A stretch of DNA of 64,000 nucleotides from Pachyseris speciosa (taxonomy: Eukaryota; Cnidaria; Anthozoa; Scleractinia; Pachyseridae). Shown here piece after piece: positions 11,301-24,600 of this stretch (positions within the stretch are counted from its first letter, which is position 1; every line of letters starts with the position of its first letter). The stretch is from the NCBI GenBank assembly GCA_016490735.1, contig JAEMWC010001538.1:75455-139454 (forward strand), in the 5' to 3' direction. The translations under genes were made by a program, and so were the position numbers. The notes under the pieces were generated by a model. The model ran no database searches, had not been told where the DNA came from, and saw nothing but the letters and a program-made list of their open reading frames with translations.

Positions 11301-11662
11301 TTAACTCGAATCCAGAATTTCCTCATTGGGCTCAATACCAAATTTAAGAATACCTTCTACCGCGGCTGCCCAAGCCATACGCTTTGTAGTGAAACCCTTC
11401 CCAACATGTCCATGTCTATTGACTGCAATTACTCCCCCCTGACCACCTACTCTCTCAAACATGCTTTGAAGTGCTTTGTTACATGCCGCTTCCGGTGGGT
11501 GGCCACCCTCAATGTTGTACACCACGTCTCTAGCCAGCAGTACTTTCATGATTGATTCACCATGTCCTGTTGTTGATACAGCACCCTCCTTATTTGCGTA
11601 GCCGCCACAACCAATCAAAGGGCTGTCACCAACACGTCCTGCCATCTTCATTGAAATTCCTC
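11301..11662 (-). CDS. ASRGL1: ASRGL1 exon 4 (C-terminal)
   Basis: The acceptor TGTACTTCAG|GAGGA joins the split Gly codon to give ATSTGGISMKMAGRVGDSP. It contains GAVSTTGHGESIMK and ends ...EEILDSS with TAA at 11303-11301. Confidence 0.95.
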
Positions 11663-12618
11663 CTGAAGTACATTGAGTGTGTTAAGTTAAAATCATTTGC
11701 TTATGCCATGTAGCTATCAACATTATTAGCCAACAGGGGGTGCAGAACGATCAGGGAGGCAAACGTAGGAATTTGACATTTTCTAAGAACTGTTGTCAAA
11801 TTCCCTACCATCAGGCAAATTTCTTCAGTCAAATGTACTATCTAGACAGGAAATCAATTTTCTTGTTCAAGAAGTCAAACTAGCTATAATGGGTCAGTAG
11901 AGGCCAACAATCCTGCCCTTCTCCCTGCCATAACTACCCCTGCCAGCTTAACATTAATAGGTGCACAGTACATTGGTGGGATAACAGGGTCACGCAGTCA
12001 GTTAGGCAATAGGAAAATCGTGGGAAATTTGGCCTGCTGTTCACACGGTTTAGCTTACATGCTTTATAGCATCTTAAGGTAATTTTTTTCTTATAAAGAA
12101 ATTAATTTTTAAGAGTTTAGACTACCTGTGATAAACAAGATGACCTGCTTGCTCAAAACGATAATCAGTCCCAGGAACAGCAAGATAAAATAGAGCACTA
12201 TTTCCTTAATATAATCTAACTGAAAACTAACCTGTAGATGTTGCACAAGCCAATCTCCCAGAAGAGTCCATGGCTACTGCTCCTACTGTGTCATGACCGA
12301 TATCGATGCATCTTCTTTCTGTGTTAAAACTATTCACGACGGCATTATCAAAATTCTTGATACCTTTAAGCTGGAGACGTGATTCCTCGCTGATGAGCTC
12401 AAGAGGGTCTGTCAGAACTGGGAAACCTATTTTCTTGGCATATTTTGTTGCACCTTTTCCAACAAGAAGAGAGTGGGGAGTGTCTTGCATTACATGGCGC
12501 GCTAGAGACACTGGATTAGCTATACCAGTTACTGATGCTACCGCACCTGAGAAGGAGGAAAGAAAGTAATTAGACCGGAATAAGCATTTCACTCGGCTTT
12601 AGCTTAAAGGTTAATACA

Positions 12619-12668
<50 letters not shown>

Positions 12669-15600
12669 CACTTTATTTAAGTCTCAAATGTATTTAACCG
12701 AGCACAGATGCTCTACTAATTGGGGAGACTAAATCAAATGTTGGTTTTTGGGGAGAGGGGAAAACCGGAGTACCCGGAGAAAAACCTCTCGGAGCAGAGT
12801 AGAGAACCAACAAACTCAGTCCACTTATGACGCCGAGTCCGGACACATTGGTGGAAGGCCTCACCACTGCGCCAACTCTGCTCCCCCTGGAAATAGGTGT
12901 TTTAAGAAATATTTTCAGGGGAAAATTATTAACTAAAAGTTATGCAAGAACTTATTATAAAATGCGAGAATGTTGGGCCTTCCTTACTAACATTCTAGAC
13001 AAGAATCTGGGGTGTGGTGAATAGTCGTGACATCACTCGTGTGTACTCAGTCGAGTGCGTCACTATGTTTGTATGAGTTCCATGCAACAATAATGTCAGA
13101 GAACTACCAAGATTCACTATCGGGACCGAACACTTCGGAAAATGTTCCAGGTTTACTCTTTTTCGCCTTCTCTGCCATGTTTCACGCCTGAACATGCGCA
13201 CGAGTGACTTCACAGAGACCTTTTGGCTGCACGCAAAATGTCTCAAATTTCAGGCTACGGCGGGAATTGTGAAACCCCTACAAATACACTTTGAAAGGTT
13301 GGGCTGAAGAATATTTAACAATTACATTATGAGCTCGAGATTTCTATTGCGTGATAGCTGATGAGGACGCAGCACGAATCAGCTATCACGCAGAGACGTT
13401 CACGAATAGAAATTGAGAGTGAATCATCTAATTGCTTTAGTATAAATCTACTAGTCATTCAAAACTAAACAAGTAAATTATCTAAATCCTCCTTGCAGTC
13501 ACTTCGAAAACGTGAAGACGCCACCATTATGTTGACAACCGCTAGTCACAGAATAGATAGGGAGTAGCGTAACCAATCAGAGAACGACATTCATGATAGA
13601 AAGCTAGTAGATTTATACTAACATTCGTTATATTAAGGACTTCGTTATATAGAGGTTCGTTACATTAAGGTTCCACTGTATTGAGTTTCTAGCATGACAT
13701 GACGTCCCACCTCTCCTTCAAGACTTATGGACAGGAAATTTCATTTCAGAGCACTTGACTCACTCTGACTTGCCTTGATTTCGATGACTTTTTTATTATT
13801 TACATGTAATGTCCTGCCAAACAAAGCAGCTCACTTCATAAAACATCCTGGGCATCCATTTTAGGAAATGCAATAATGTCCGTCAATCAAATATCGGTCA
13901 GTCAATGAGTTAGCCATGAATAACTCACTCAGTCAAGCACTTTTCCTTATGACTACTTCCCATTGCCTTCATCTGCAACATTTTAATGTTAAGGCAATTA
14001 AGGAGACTAGGAAACGTTTTCCTTGGGCAGGCTTTGGGGTGAACCTTTAGAAATCAAAATCTACTATAATCTGCGATTACCACCAATTAGATGTAACTGG
14101 GGAAGGCAAAGATTAGCATTTCAAGCGGTTAAAGACTGGAACTCATTAAGCAAAGACATTAGATTCTCAAAGTCTCTTACAGAATTTCAACTTAAATTTT
14201 TTAACCATTATTAAACAAATTTTCTCACTTTTTTCTGTTATTTTATACAGGTATTTTTATCCTTGTTATCTCTTTTACACTTACTTCTGTTATTGTTAGT
14301 TTATATTATATGTACTTAGTTTGATTTTAACTATTTTAATCTATTTAATCATTATTATTTGTTCATAACTTTATATACAGGGTCTCGCTGAAAACCACTG
14401 CTGTGAGAGAGCACCCTGTATAAATATTGCTATAAAAAAATAAATAAATAAATTCCCTTGATAGTACAATATATTTTCAAGATAGTTTACCAAAGTTACC
14501 AACCGAAGTTTACTTTTCCACTGTTTTCCAAGCAACAGACGTTACCACAGCAATGGTAACAAATGATCGCTCATTGAGGAAATGATAATTAACTCAAAAT
14601 CCACTTAATAATGAAACCAAAAGATACCTTAAAGGGTGCCATTAAGCAACCCACACAACTTTAACACTAGGGAAATTATGAAACTTTTAATGGTCAACAC
14701 AGAAAAAAATTCAAATTTTGACCCAAAACCATAAGTTTGGCTGACTACGGCCCTTTGCAAAATTTGTAAAAAATTCAAAATCTCATAAATGGTCTTTTTG
14801 GCATTTAGCCTACTCTAAATCATCCCTAACTTTCATTTCTTGCACCCTTTTAGAGGTACACAAACAGAGAAAAAAAATTCAAATTTTGACCCAAAACCAT
14901 AAGTTTGGCTGGCCCCGGCCCTTTTTAAAAATTGCAAAAAAATTTCAAACCTCATAAACAGTGGTTTTGGCCGTCAACTTACTCTAAATCATTCCTAGGT
15001 ATCATTTCTTGATCCCTTTTAGCCATACACAAAAAGAGAAATAAATTCAAATTTTGACTCAAAACCATAAGTTTGGCTGACCCTGGACCTTTGGAAAAAT
15101 TGCAAACAATTTCAAAATCTCATAAATGCTGTTTTTGACCCTCATCTTACTCTAAATCGTTCCTAGGTATCATTTCTTCATCCCTTTTAGCCAGACATAT
15201 AGAGAGAAAAATATTTCAAATTTTCAAAGAAAAAAAAAAACGATCAGTTTGGCTGACCTTTGGAAAAATTGAAAAAATTTCAAAACCTCATAAATTGTCT
15301 TTTTCGCCTTTAACCTACTCTAAATCATAACTATATATCATTTCATGAGCCCTTTTCACCATACAGAAAAAGAAAAAAAAATTTCAAATTTTGACCCTTT
15401 GAAAAAAGTGCTAAAAATTTCAAAACCTCATAAATAGTGCTTTTGGCCTTCAATTTCCTCTAAATCCTTCCTAGGTATCATTTCTTCATCCCTTTTAGCC
15501 ATACACAACGGGATAAAAAAAATTATAATTTTGACACAAAACCATAAGTTTCGCTCCACCCGGCCACTTGCAACAATTGCAGAAAGTTTCAGATCCTCAT

Positions 15601-18600
15601 AAATGGTGTTTTTGGCATTCAACTTACTCTAAATCTATACAAGGGTTCATTTCTTGATCTCTTTTAGAAATATACAAACACAGAAAAATAATTAAAATTT
15701 TGACCCAAAGCCATAAGACATAGTTTAGTTCACCCCGGCCCTTTGGAAAAATTGCCAAGAATTTCAAAACCTCATAAATGATGTTTTTGCTCTTTCAATT
15801 CCTTTAAATCATTCCTAGGTATAAGTTCTTGATCCCTTTCAGCCATAACAAAATACAGAAAAAAACCTCAAATTTTGACCCAAAACCATAAGTTTGCCTG
15901 ACCCCAGCCCTTTGGAAAAATTGCCAAAAATTTCAAAACCTCACAAATGGTCTTTTTGGCCTGGAACCTGCTCGACATCATCCCTAGCTATGATTTCTCG
16001 ATACCTTTAAGCAATACACAAACACAGAAAGAAATTTCAAATGTTGACCGAAAACCATAAGTTTGCCTGACCCCGGCCCTTTGGAAAAATTGCCAAAAAT
16101 TTCAAAACCTCACAAACGGTCTGTTTGGCCTTGAACCTTTTCGAAATCATCCCTAACTATGATTTGTCTATGCCTTTTAGCCATACACAAACACAGAAAA
16201 AAATTTCCAATTTTCACCCAAAACCATAAGTTTGCCTGACCCCGGCCCTTTGGAAAAATTGTCAAAAATTTCAAAACCTCACAAATGGTCTTTTTGGCCT
16301 TGGACCTGCTCGAAATCATCCCTAACTATGATTTCTCGATCCCTTTTAGCCATACACAAACGCAGAAAAAAATTTCAAATTTTGACCCAAAACCATAAGT
16401 TTTTCTGACCCCGGCCCTTTGGAAAAATTCCCAAAACTTTCCAAACCGCACAAATGGTCTTTTTGGCCTTGAACCTGCTTGAAATCATCCCTAACTATGA
16501 TTTCTGGATGCCCACCTAGGGGGCTCAATATTAATGAAGTTACATTTAAAATGTTTTGATATGTTATGACAATTAACTGAACAGTAAAGAGAAAGATTCA
16601 AGGTTAATTTTTCTTGAGATGTTGAAGAAAATGTACAAGTCTATTTGTGATTTACTTGAAAACACTCTTAGAGCTTTTAGCCTTATTTGGCCTACAATTA
16701 AGCTGTGTGAGTTGATCAGATTGCACCCTTAAAGTTTCATTTACTTGACTGAATTTCATGATAATGTGCATTAATTCTTTTAATATCAGCGGCCATGAAT
16801 TAGCAATACTATCATTATGGTAACATCTGTTGCTTGGAAACGAATAGTAAAATAGACATTTTTGGTCATAGTATGTGGAAAAGTTGTTAAAGCATCAAGG
16901 AAATCAAAAGTTGTCTTCTTTAGGAAATTTTGATTTCAAAAGGAACATCCCAAAGTAGAAAATGCTGTTGCGAGCCTCCTTAATGCAAAGAAATTCCACA
17001 ATATTTTGCCCTTATGGCTTCTCTGAGTATGTTGCCTTTTGGGTGCCATTTTAAGTCAAGTAAACTGATCTTCACCACACTACAACTTACTCCACAACTT
17101 TTACACCTCACAAAATTACATGTGCAGTTTAATGTACCTGATTCTAGAGTGTATCCATCCATGATCATTGCATCAACTTCAACTGTCAATTCCTCAGTGA
17201 GAACTGACCCATGACCTGCATCAAAAGTCGTGTCATCCTCTAGAACACAGACAGCAGCTTCAACTGCGTCAACAGCAGTTCCACCCTATCAGCACAAAAA
17301 ATTCTTGATCACAACAAAATGCATTAACCTAACATAACATAACGACTTTACTTGAGTATCAATGTCTTTAGCTATAATATAAGGTAATGGGGGACACTAA
17401 AATAAACTACAGTAAAAATCTAAAATCTTAAGACTACTACTAAAATCTAAAATCAAAGAATAATTTAGTGAAAATGCAGCTATTTACAATAAAAGGAACT
17501 AACTATTCATAATACAAACAAGTATAATTTATGTTATACATAAATTACAGCACTGGTCGTTATTTACTGGCAATCCTGAAATACGTGTATCATGAATTCC
17601 TATTTTAACATTAATGACTGTTATAATTATTATTAATGACCTTTACATTTGTGACTGTTACAGGCACTTGCAAATCTACTTCACAGGAGGACAGAGAATT
17701 TGTGATCTTGCTCTGAAAAAATGTTCAAGGGTTAATGTACCATTTGCCCTCTTCAATTATCACACCAGCAATAATTATCTTTCACTGCAAACAATAAAAG
17801 CATTGAACTGATCAACTAAGAAATTCGGAATAAAGCCAGCTGTGCAGATCCAGCTGTCACTGTAAGAGCAATCAAGGCCTTAGAGCAGTTTTCTATTCAT
17901 AATAGTGTTGTAAAACCAAAACCAAAGCAATTACTCCAGCCAATCACAACAGACCGAAACAGTGCAACGAACCAATCAGAATTCAAAGTAATTACACATA
18001 ACCAATGCAAAGCCCAGGAAAATACCAAGTGCAAGTGCAAGTCACGATTGGTTTTGGTTTTGCTTCTCATTGGTTGAGAAAGTGGCACGAGTCTTGCTGG
18101 CCAATCAAAGAGCAAAGTAATGCAAAACCAAAGCGAAACCAGAATTACTTTTGACACTCAATTGAAAACTGCTCTAATTACCAGATGTAACTAATCAATG
18201 GCATCAATGAAATCAATGAGTAACCAATAGGTAATTGATGGGTAATCAGTTGATGAGTCATTGATTATTGCCAATGATCAATGAGTAATTTTTTTTAACT
18301 TTATTTACTACTTCACAAAACACTGCAACACTGTCTTAAATTACACTGCACTTAACCTCACTTAAACTTACCCTTAGCAAAATTGCAGTTTGAATTGTAT
18401 ACTTTAAGTATACAAAGAGTATACATTGTCTGTGTTACATAGCTCGTGTATATATATATATGTTGTATACATCAAATATACATCAAGGGAAACTTCAGCT
18501 TTCTATCTGTAGTGATATACTTTCTGTATACATCATGGTTAAGGTGAGTTGCTTCTGTATACATTGTGTATACATCAACGTTGAACTCTTTGATAAAAGA

Positions 18601-21600
18601 CCAATGATGTATACTTATTATATACATCATTGCTCAATCTGAAAAGAACAATTATCACCATCTTCTTTGCAATATACTATATGTATACAAAAAACAACAA
18701 ATGATTTGGACAAAAATGCAAGGATGTATACCAATTGAATATACCACAAAAGTCAGCTGTATTTCTATGTAATCCAAGGCTGGCTAGAAAGAGGTTAAAT
18801 GTTCAAATGCTAGTTTGGATCACAAATTTCTCAACTCATCGTCACTCATCAGAAGTTTGAATTTGTCCTCTGATTCTTTATCTTCTCTTTTGCATCTTTA
18901 CTTCATCATTGTTCAGTTTTGAAATGGTAAAGTTCTAGAATTGACAAGATATAATAAGCTTTAATTGGTCACTTGCATTTGATTTGAAGGACTAGAAGAC
19001 AGAATTTCTGAATCGTTTATTCACTGTCATTTGTACCCGGAGGAATCATTTGATTTCTTTGAATCTGAACTTTCGATTACACAAAGTTAAATTGTACTGA
19101 CTAATCGATCATTTGAGCATCACTGACATAAATATTGAATCAAAAGCCCAAAATTCACTGTTAGCCAGCCTTGCTTTGACACATGAACATGAAGCAAGGA
19201 CCAGAATTCATTCGAAAAATGGCAGTCTAAAATGGAGATGAATTTTGTAGGCCTTTTCCATACAAAGAGTGTTTCCTTAGAGTTCTCTTTCAAGAATGTT
19301 ATGTTACAGTTGCATATGAATAAAATGCATGTTATTATACCTTGGATTTTATTTTGTTGGTTTCATCTTACCTTAAATCCCAAGTAAATATATAATACAA
19401 TCATTATGTTATAAAATAATTTCAAGTTTATACCAGCAAGCACGTGGGTTTTCAAAGCTGGTCATCTGTTTCATATCTGAAATTATACTGAAAGTATACT
19501 TTTATTGATATAAATCCCGAGTATAAATAAAGCCTGTATGTGATAATTAATTATCATAAATTTTTTTTACAGAAAGTATACATTCTATATACTCCTTTGA
19601 TTTTGAAATTTATTTGTGCTATATTTCAAAGTATACTTTTAGTATACTTGACTGGATATGGTATACTAAAAGTATACTTTCAACCGTTCCAAATTACTAA
19701 TTACAAAAAGTATACATCAAAGTATATCTTTGGTATACCCAATGTAGTATAATTTGTGTGCATAAAGCATACGCAAAAGGTATAGTCTATTTTGTTAAGG
19801 GTACTTACAATACATCATTTGCTATATATATTACATTGCATTACAGTACAAATAACAATTCACTGAAGTAAATTACTAATAATTACACAGTTTACAACAC
19901 AATACAACCATGTTGGACCATAGAAAATAGAGTTGACAATAGACAAGTACAAAGAAGATGGAAAAGGAAAAAATAACTGATTTACGCATCGCAAATTGTA
20001 ATTTATCAATATGACTCATGCTGTTTCGTTTTTCTCATAGATGACCTACACATTGTAACAAGAGATGAGTCTTGGATATCTAAATGTATTCAGTTACTTT
20101 GCCCGTTTAACCTTGCATATACAATTCCTCTTTGCCTATTAAAAATCAGAAAGATTTATGAAAGGAAAGTCAATATTATAATAAAGGAAATTGCCAGAAA
20201 ATTGTAATAGCTGCAGGGCTTGAAATAACAGCTGGTCAACGGACAATGTTCGGTCAAAATTAGGTATTGACCGGACAAATCTTTGGATTGCCGGACATGT
20301 TGTTCAGTCATTCTATTTCATAATCACAAGAGACATAATTCGTGTTTCTGAAAAAAATATATTAATGTAAACAGTGTTGTGGTACTTGTTGAGAAATTCT
20401 ACCTGGCATCACAGACAGCCTAGCTTCCTACACAGATGCACTTTGGCTCGTCATGGGTTCCTCCCCCACGAACATCTGCTCAACTGAACTGGCACTTCCG
20501 TTTACCTGCAGTTAGCCTTTGTTTTGAAGGAACCAATAGCAAGCTGCGTAAGAATGGAAATTGACCCCTGCAGAGTAATTTCCGCCAAATGCTTCACATG
20601 CATTGCTTGGGAAAATATATCCTGGGGTCAAATTCCTACTTTCCACAAATTGGAAAGGCAAACTATGATTGGCTAACCACTGTAAAAGGAAGTGGCAGTT
20701 CAGTTGAGCAGACGTTCATGGGGGAGGAACACATAATGCACCCAAAGATGTCTGTGTAGGAGGCTACAGACAGCCTACATGTAAATTGACTGCAACGCAG
20801 GCTAAGAAATTCTTGGTAGTCGCATATTTACATGGTGATATGTCATCAAGTTGCAACAGCAAATTTATTAACTGCTATATTGAAAAGAACCCACGTAAAT
20901 TAAATTAGCAAACATGCCACATCATGTCGCGATTAGTCCACGTAACAGTTGTTGCCTTGTTTGGAATCTTTGTGAGAAGGGAACAAACACCTCATAGAGC
21001 CTAGAGAATAGAGACCACCCTTGCTGGAAACGCAATGCACCTTTTTTACCAAAACACGACTGGTAATTTAGGCTGTAAACGTTACAAAATCTGGCCATCA
21101 TCTGTCACACGACCGAGCTAGTGAGGGGCTTGGGTCTATTCTCTATTTGACATCACAAACTGATTTACATCAAATTCAGTCTTTGTAAACATGCATGCGA
21201 AGCATCTGACTCGATCAATGTACTAAATGATCTTTCATTTCTTGTGCATCCTGAAGCCAATGAAAATGTCAAAACCTGGAAATAATTGCAAAATGTTAAT
21301 GTTAAAATATTTTGGTGTTAGGTGCACTTTAAGCACACACCAGCGAGCATGAATTTGCAGTGTCACGGCAAACACAAAATAGTGATATCTCCGGTTCTAA
21401 AAGGTATGCAGAGACAATGTCTTCAAGGCTAAAATTCAATATAAAACTGTTTATATTGTGCCGTCTAAAATAAGAGCTTTGCAAGCAAAGTTTATGGTCA
21501 TGTCTCATGGCTTTACTTTAAGAATGCACCAGTAAGTGTGAATTTGCTTCATCACAGCAAACATACATGTATAATAGCAGAGCTCTGGCGGCCCAAAGGG

Positions 21601-21623
21601 CCACCAAGTGGAGCACCATACCT

Positions 21624-21655
<32 letters not shown>

Positions 21656-24600
21656 AAAATAGCTAGCGGTATTGCTCGTGGGTGCGTACGCATGACGACG
21701 ATGTTGCACAATAATTAATAATATCCTAATAATAACAATAATCAATATTGAACCCAACATGGCGGCCATACTCCACCTGACCAGAGCCTGACCAGCTAGT
21801 TTACAGCGCAAGAACAGCGCACATCTCTGATAGTTGGACATCCATGTTATGGTCAATTGATACCTGTCAAAACAAGGCATCTGCTGACCAGTATCACGTT
21901 AGCATATCGCGGGCTCAAGTTTAGAGGTCATCGAGGTCAGCTGTTTTTTTTTTTAAGTTGACTGCTTACATTGTACCAGGTACTGGCTTTCGATTGGGTT
22001 GCAGGCTCAATCCTGATTAACTTAACCAAAACGAGGTTTAATTTTTCACGCACTTTCTCCCGTGCGGCAGCCACGTGGCTCAAAATTTCACCTTCAGTTC
22101 ATTTGGTTGGTTTCCTCATTATGAGCAAAACAATTTCATCTTCTTCGATCGAAGTTTGTCTTTTAATTCGTGTAAAAAGCATAACAATTAAGAACTTGTT
22201 AAAAGATCCTCCGAAAGGTGAATTTGCAAGTGCTAAAAAGCCGGGAGGCGTGAAAGATTTTTCTCAGGAAAAGTTTCAAACTTGGATCGATTGTGTGGTT
22301 GAAAACAAAATGATTTAATGCTTCGAGGGCTTTGCTGTCACTTTACTGCAGCATCTTGCAGCTCACCAAGAAAGCAGATCACCGGCATTAATGGGAGGAA
22401 CGACTAGCTCAAACTCTGAGGAAGAAGTTCTTTCTTTGGACAAACCGTTTGCTTTTTGCGAATGCGTGTTTTTACTTAAGTGGAAGCTTGACTATTTTCA
22501 AGTGGTAGAAACCTCTACAACACAGGACACTGAGGTAAATTAAATAAATTGAAGCTTAACATCTGGTTTAATCATTGTTACTTTTGTTCAAGAATGAAAC
22601 TTGTATTTTTCTCTCGGCTGGATATAAATAACAATCATCTCTACTCGTTATGTACGCAAAGAAGTAGTTGAATTGTTTGCTTGTTTTGTTACGTTGCTTT
22701 GCAAACGGGTGTTTTTAACCTGCTTGGCTGACTGTTTTTTTACCTCGGTGCCTCGACAGCGTTAAGAAACTTTTGCCCTTATCTTATTAACAGGTAATCG
22801 CAATGAGTCCTTGTAAAATTAAGGATTAAAGCCCCGGTTAAACGATCACACATTTTCATCCAATATCGTCAGTTGTCAAACATAACGTTGGGTGGCTAAA
22901 TGCACAAACAAAATGTTTGACGAAACACTAGACAGATTGAGTCCACAGAATGATTTTTTGCATATTATCGCTGAAATTTTTGACGTTATGTGTTCATTTG
23001 ATTGCTTTTTACCGTTCATGCACAATTTGTTTGTTGGAGTCGTTAAACGATGAAACATTTCTTTGTAATGCAAAATGTTGGATGAAAAGGTTTGATCTAG
23101 ATCAAACATGGAAAGCCATTTAATGCACTATTGAGAGAGGTGGCTAAACCTTCAAACATGCTTCACAGTCCAATGATGTTGAATGAAAATATTTGACCAT
23201 TCTTTGATTACTAAACTTGTTTTCGAACAAACACATGCTTCGAATGTATTGTTTTCTTGTAATGTTTTGAGGTTTTTGAACCGCAGTCAATTTTTGTTGA
23301 CTGCTTTAAATGTAAAATATTGGCGAAAGGAAAGCCATGCGGTGTTGCTCAATACCAATAAAAATAATAACAATCGTGGAGCTCCGCTTTTAGGCTTGGC
23401 TAAATCTATATATTAGTGATATCTCTGGTTCTACAAGAGATGATTGAAATGGCAAAATACTCTGTCTTCAAGGCTGAAATTAGATATGAAACTGTTTATG
23501 ATGCACCGTCTAAAATAGAGTAATTTCTTTTCAAAACCTCGATGCCTGAGGGTCTCAAAAGAAATGAAATGTTTGGGAAAAGTGTTTTGAATAGGTTACA
23601 ATCGCTTCGAAAAGTTCACTCATTTTCACCAAAAAGTGACAAATAGCCTGCATAGCTAGCAATACTGTATGTGCCTACTATACCAACAGATATGCAGGCT
23701 AAGTGACGAAATGCTTTGAAATTCATCAAAATTCACTCTCATTTCTTTTGCACAGTACTGTAGGAGGGTCTCAATTGGGGGGGGGGGGTCCCTTTGATTT
23801 CTCATTTCTCTTTGTTTGAGTTTCTTTGGTTGGTTCTTCATGTCCAGAGTTGTCTCCATTCAACTGAAACCATGGCATTTTTGCTTTAAAATTAAAAATT
23901 ATAGGTTTCTAGGTTTCCTTGTTTGTTTTCTTTGTTGTTGTTGTTGTTTGTTTGTTTTTAAGATTTCCCCATGAATAAATATGAGCTGGCTTGTCACACA
24001 TACACAGATTGAAAACAAAATTAATATGGTGGACTATTTGCAGCATGTACTTGCTCAAAAATGCAACAGTGCCGCTCATTGGTTTATATATCACAGACCC
24101 AGCCAATTATAAGCCTTGTTGTTTGAATCATACATTTTCCTCGCTTTTCCACAGCTTGCTGGAAACTTGGAATAATTTTTGACTGATTTTAGAATTTCTT
24201 CTAGCAGCATTTACCTTTTGGAGTGATTTTTGCAGCTTGATTCGCTCCTTTGCACCCTGCAAGCCCTTTTATAAAATTTTAAGTGCGGCATTTCCTAAAA
24301 GTGTGACAATGCCACGGTCTGGTAAGAACACTGGTAAAGGCAATTGGCTCTGATATATTAGATATTTGTAATGAACCAAGTAAAATTTAGAAGGATATAT
24401 ATGGAGTCCATAGAGCATAACAGTGCTCTCAAAGACTAAACTGTTAAAGAAAATGAAGATTTTTGGCAAGTAAGCCTCCTTTATCATGTTCGTTCTGAAT
24501 ATTCAGACAAACCTCATATTTCATAAATTTAGTTTTTGTGAAGTCATCACTTGAGGACTCTATGCATTAAGTGTATAATATGTATTAATCCTAGCAGTCT

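Noticed and set aside
15428..16528. Minus-strand frames with FFLCLCMAKR-like repeats
   Set aside because: They follow the 168-bp satellite period inside an intron and carry no domain.
21971..22318. Plus-strand frame of 115 codons
   Set aside because: Its later part has protein-like composition, but no family, start context or splice partner could be identified, and it lies in an intron beside dispersed repeats.
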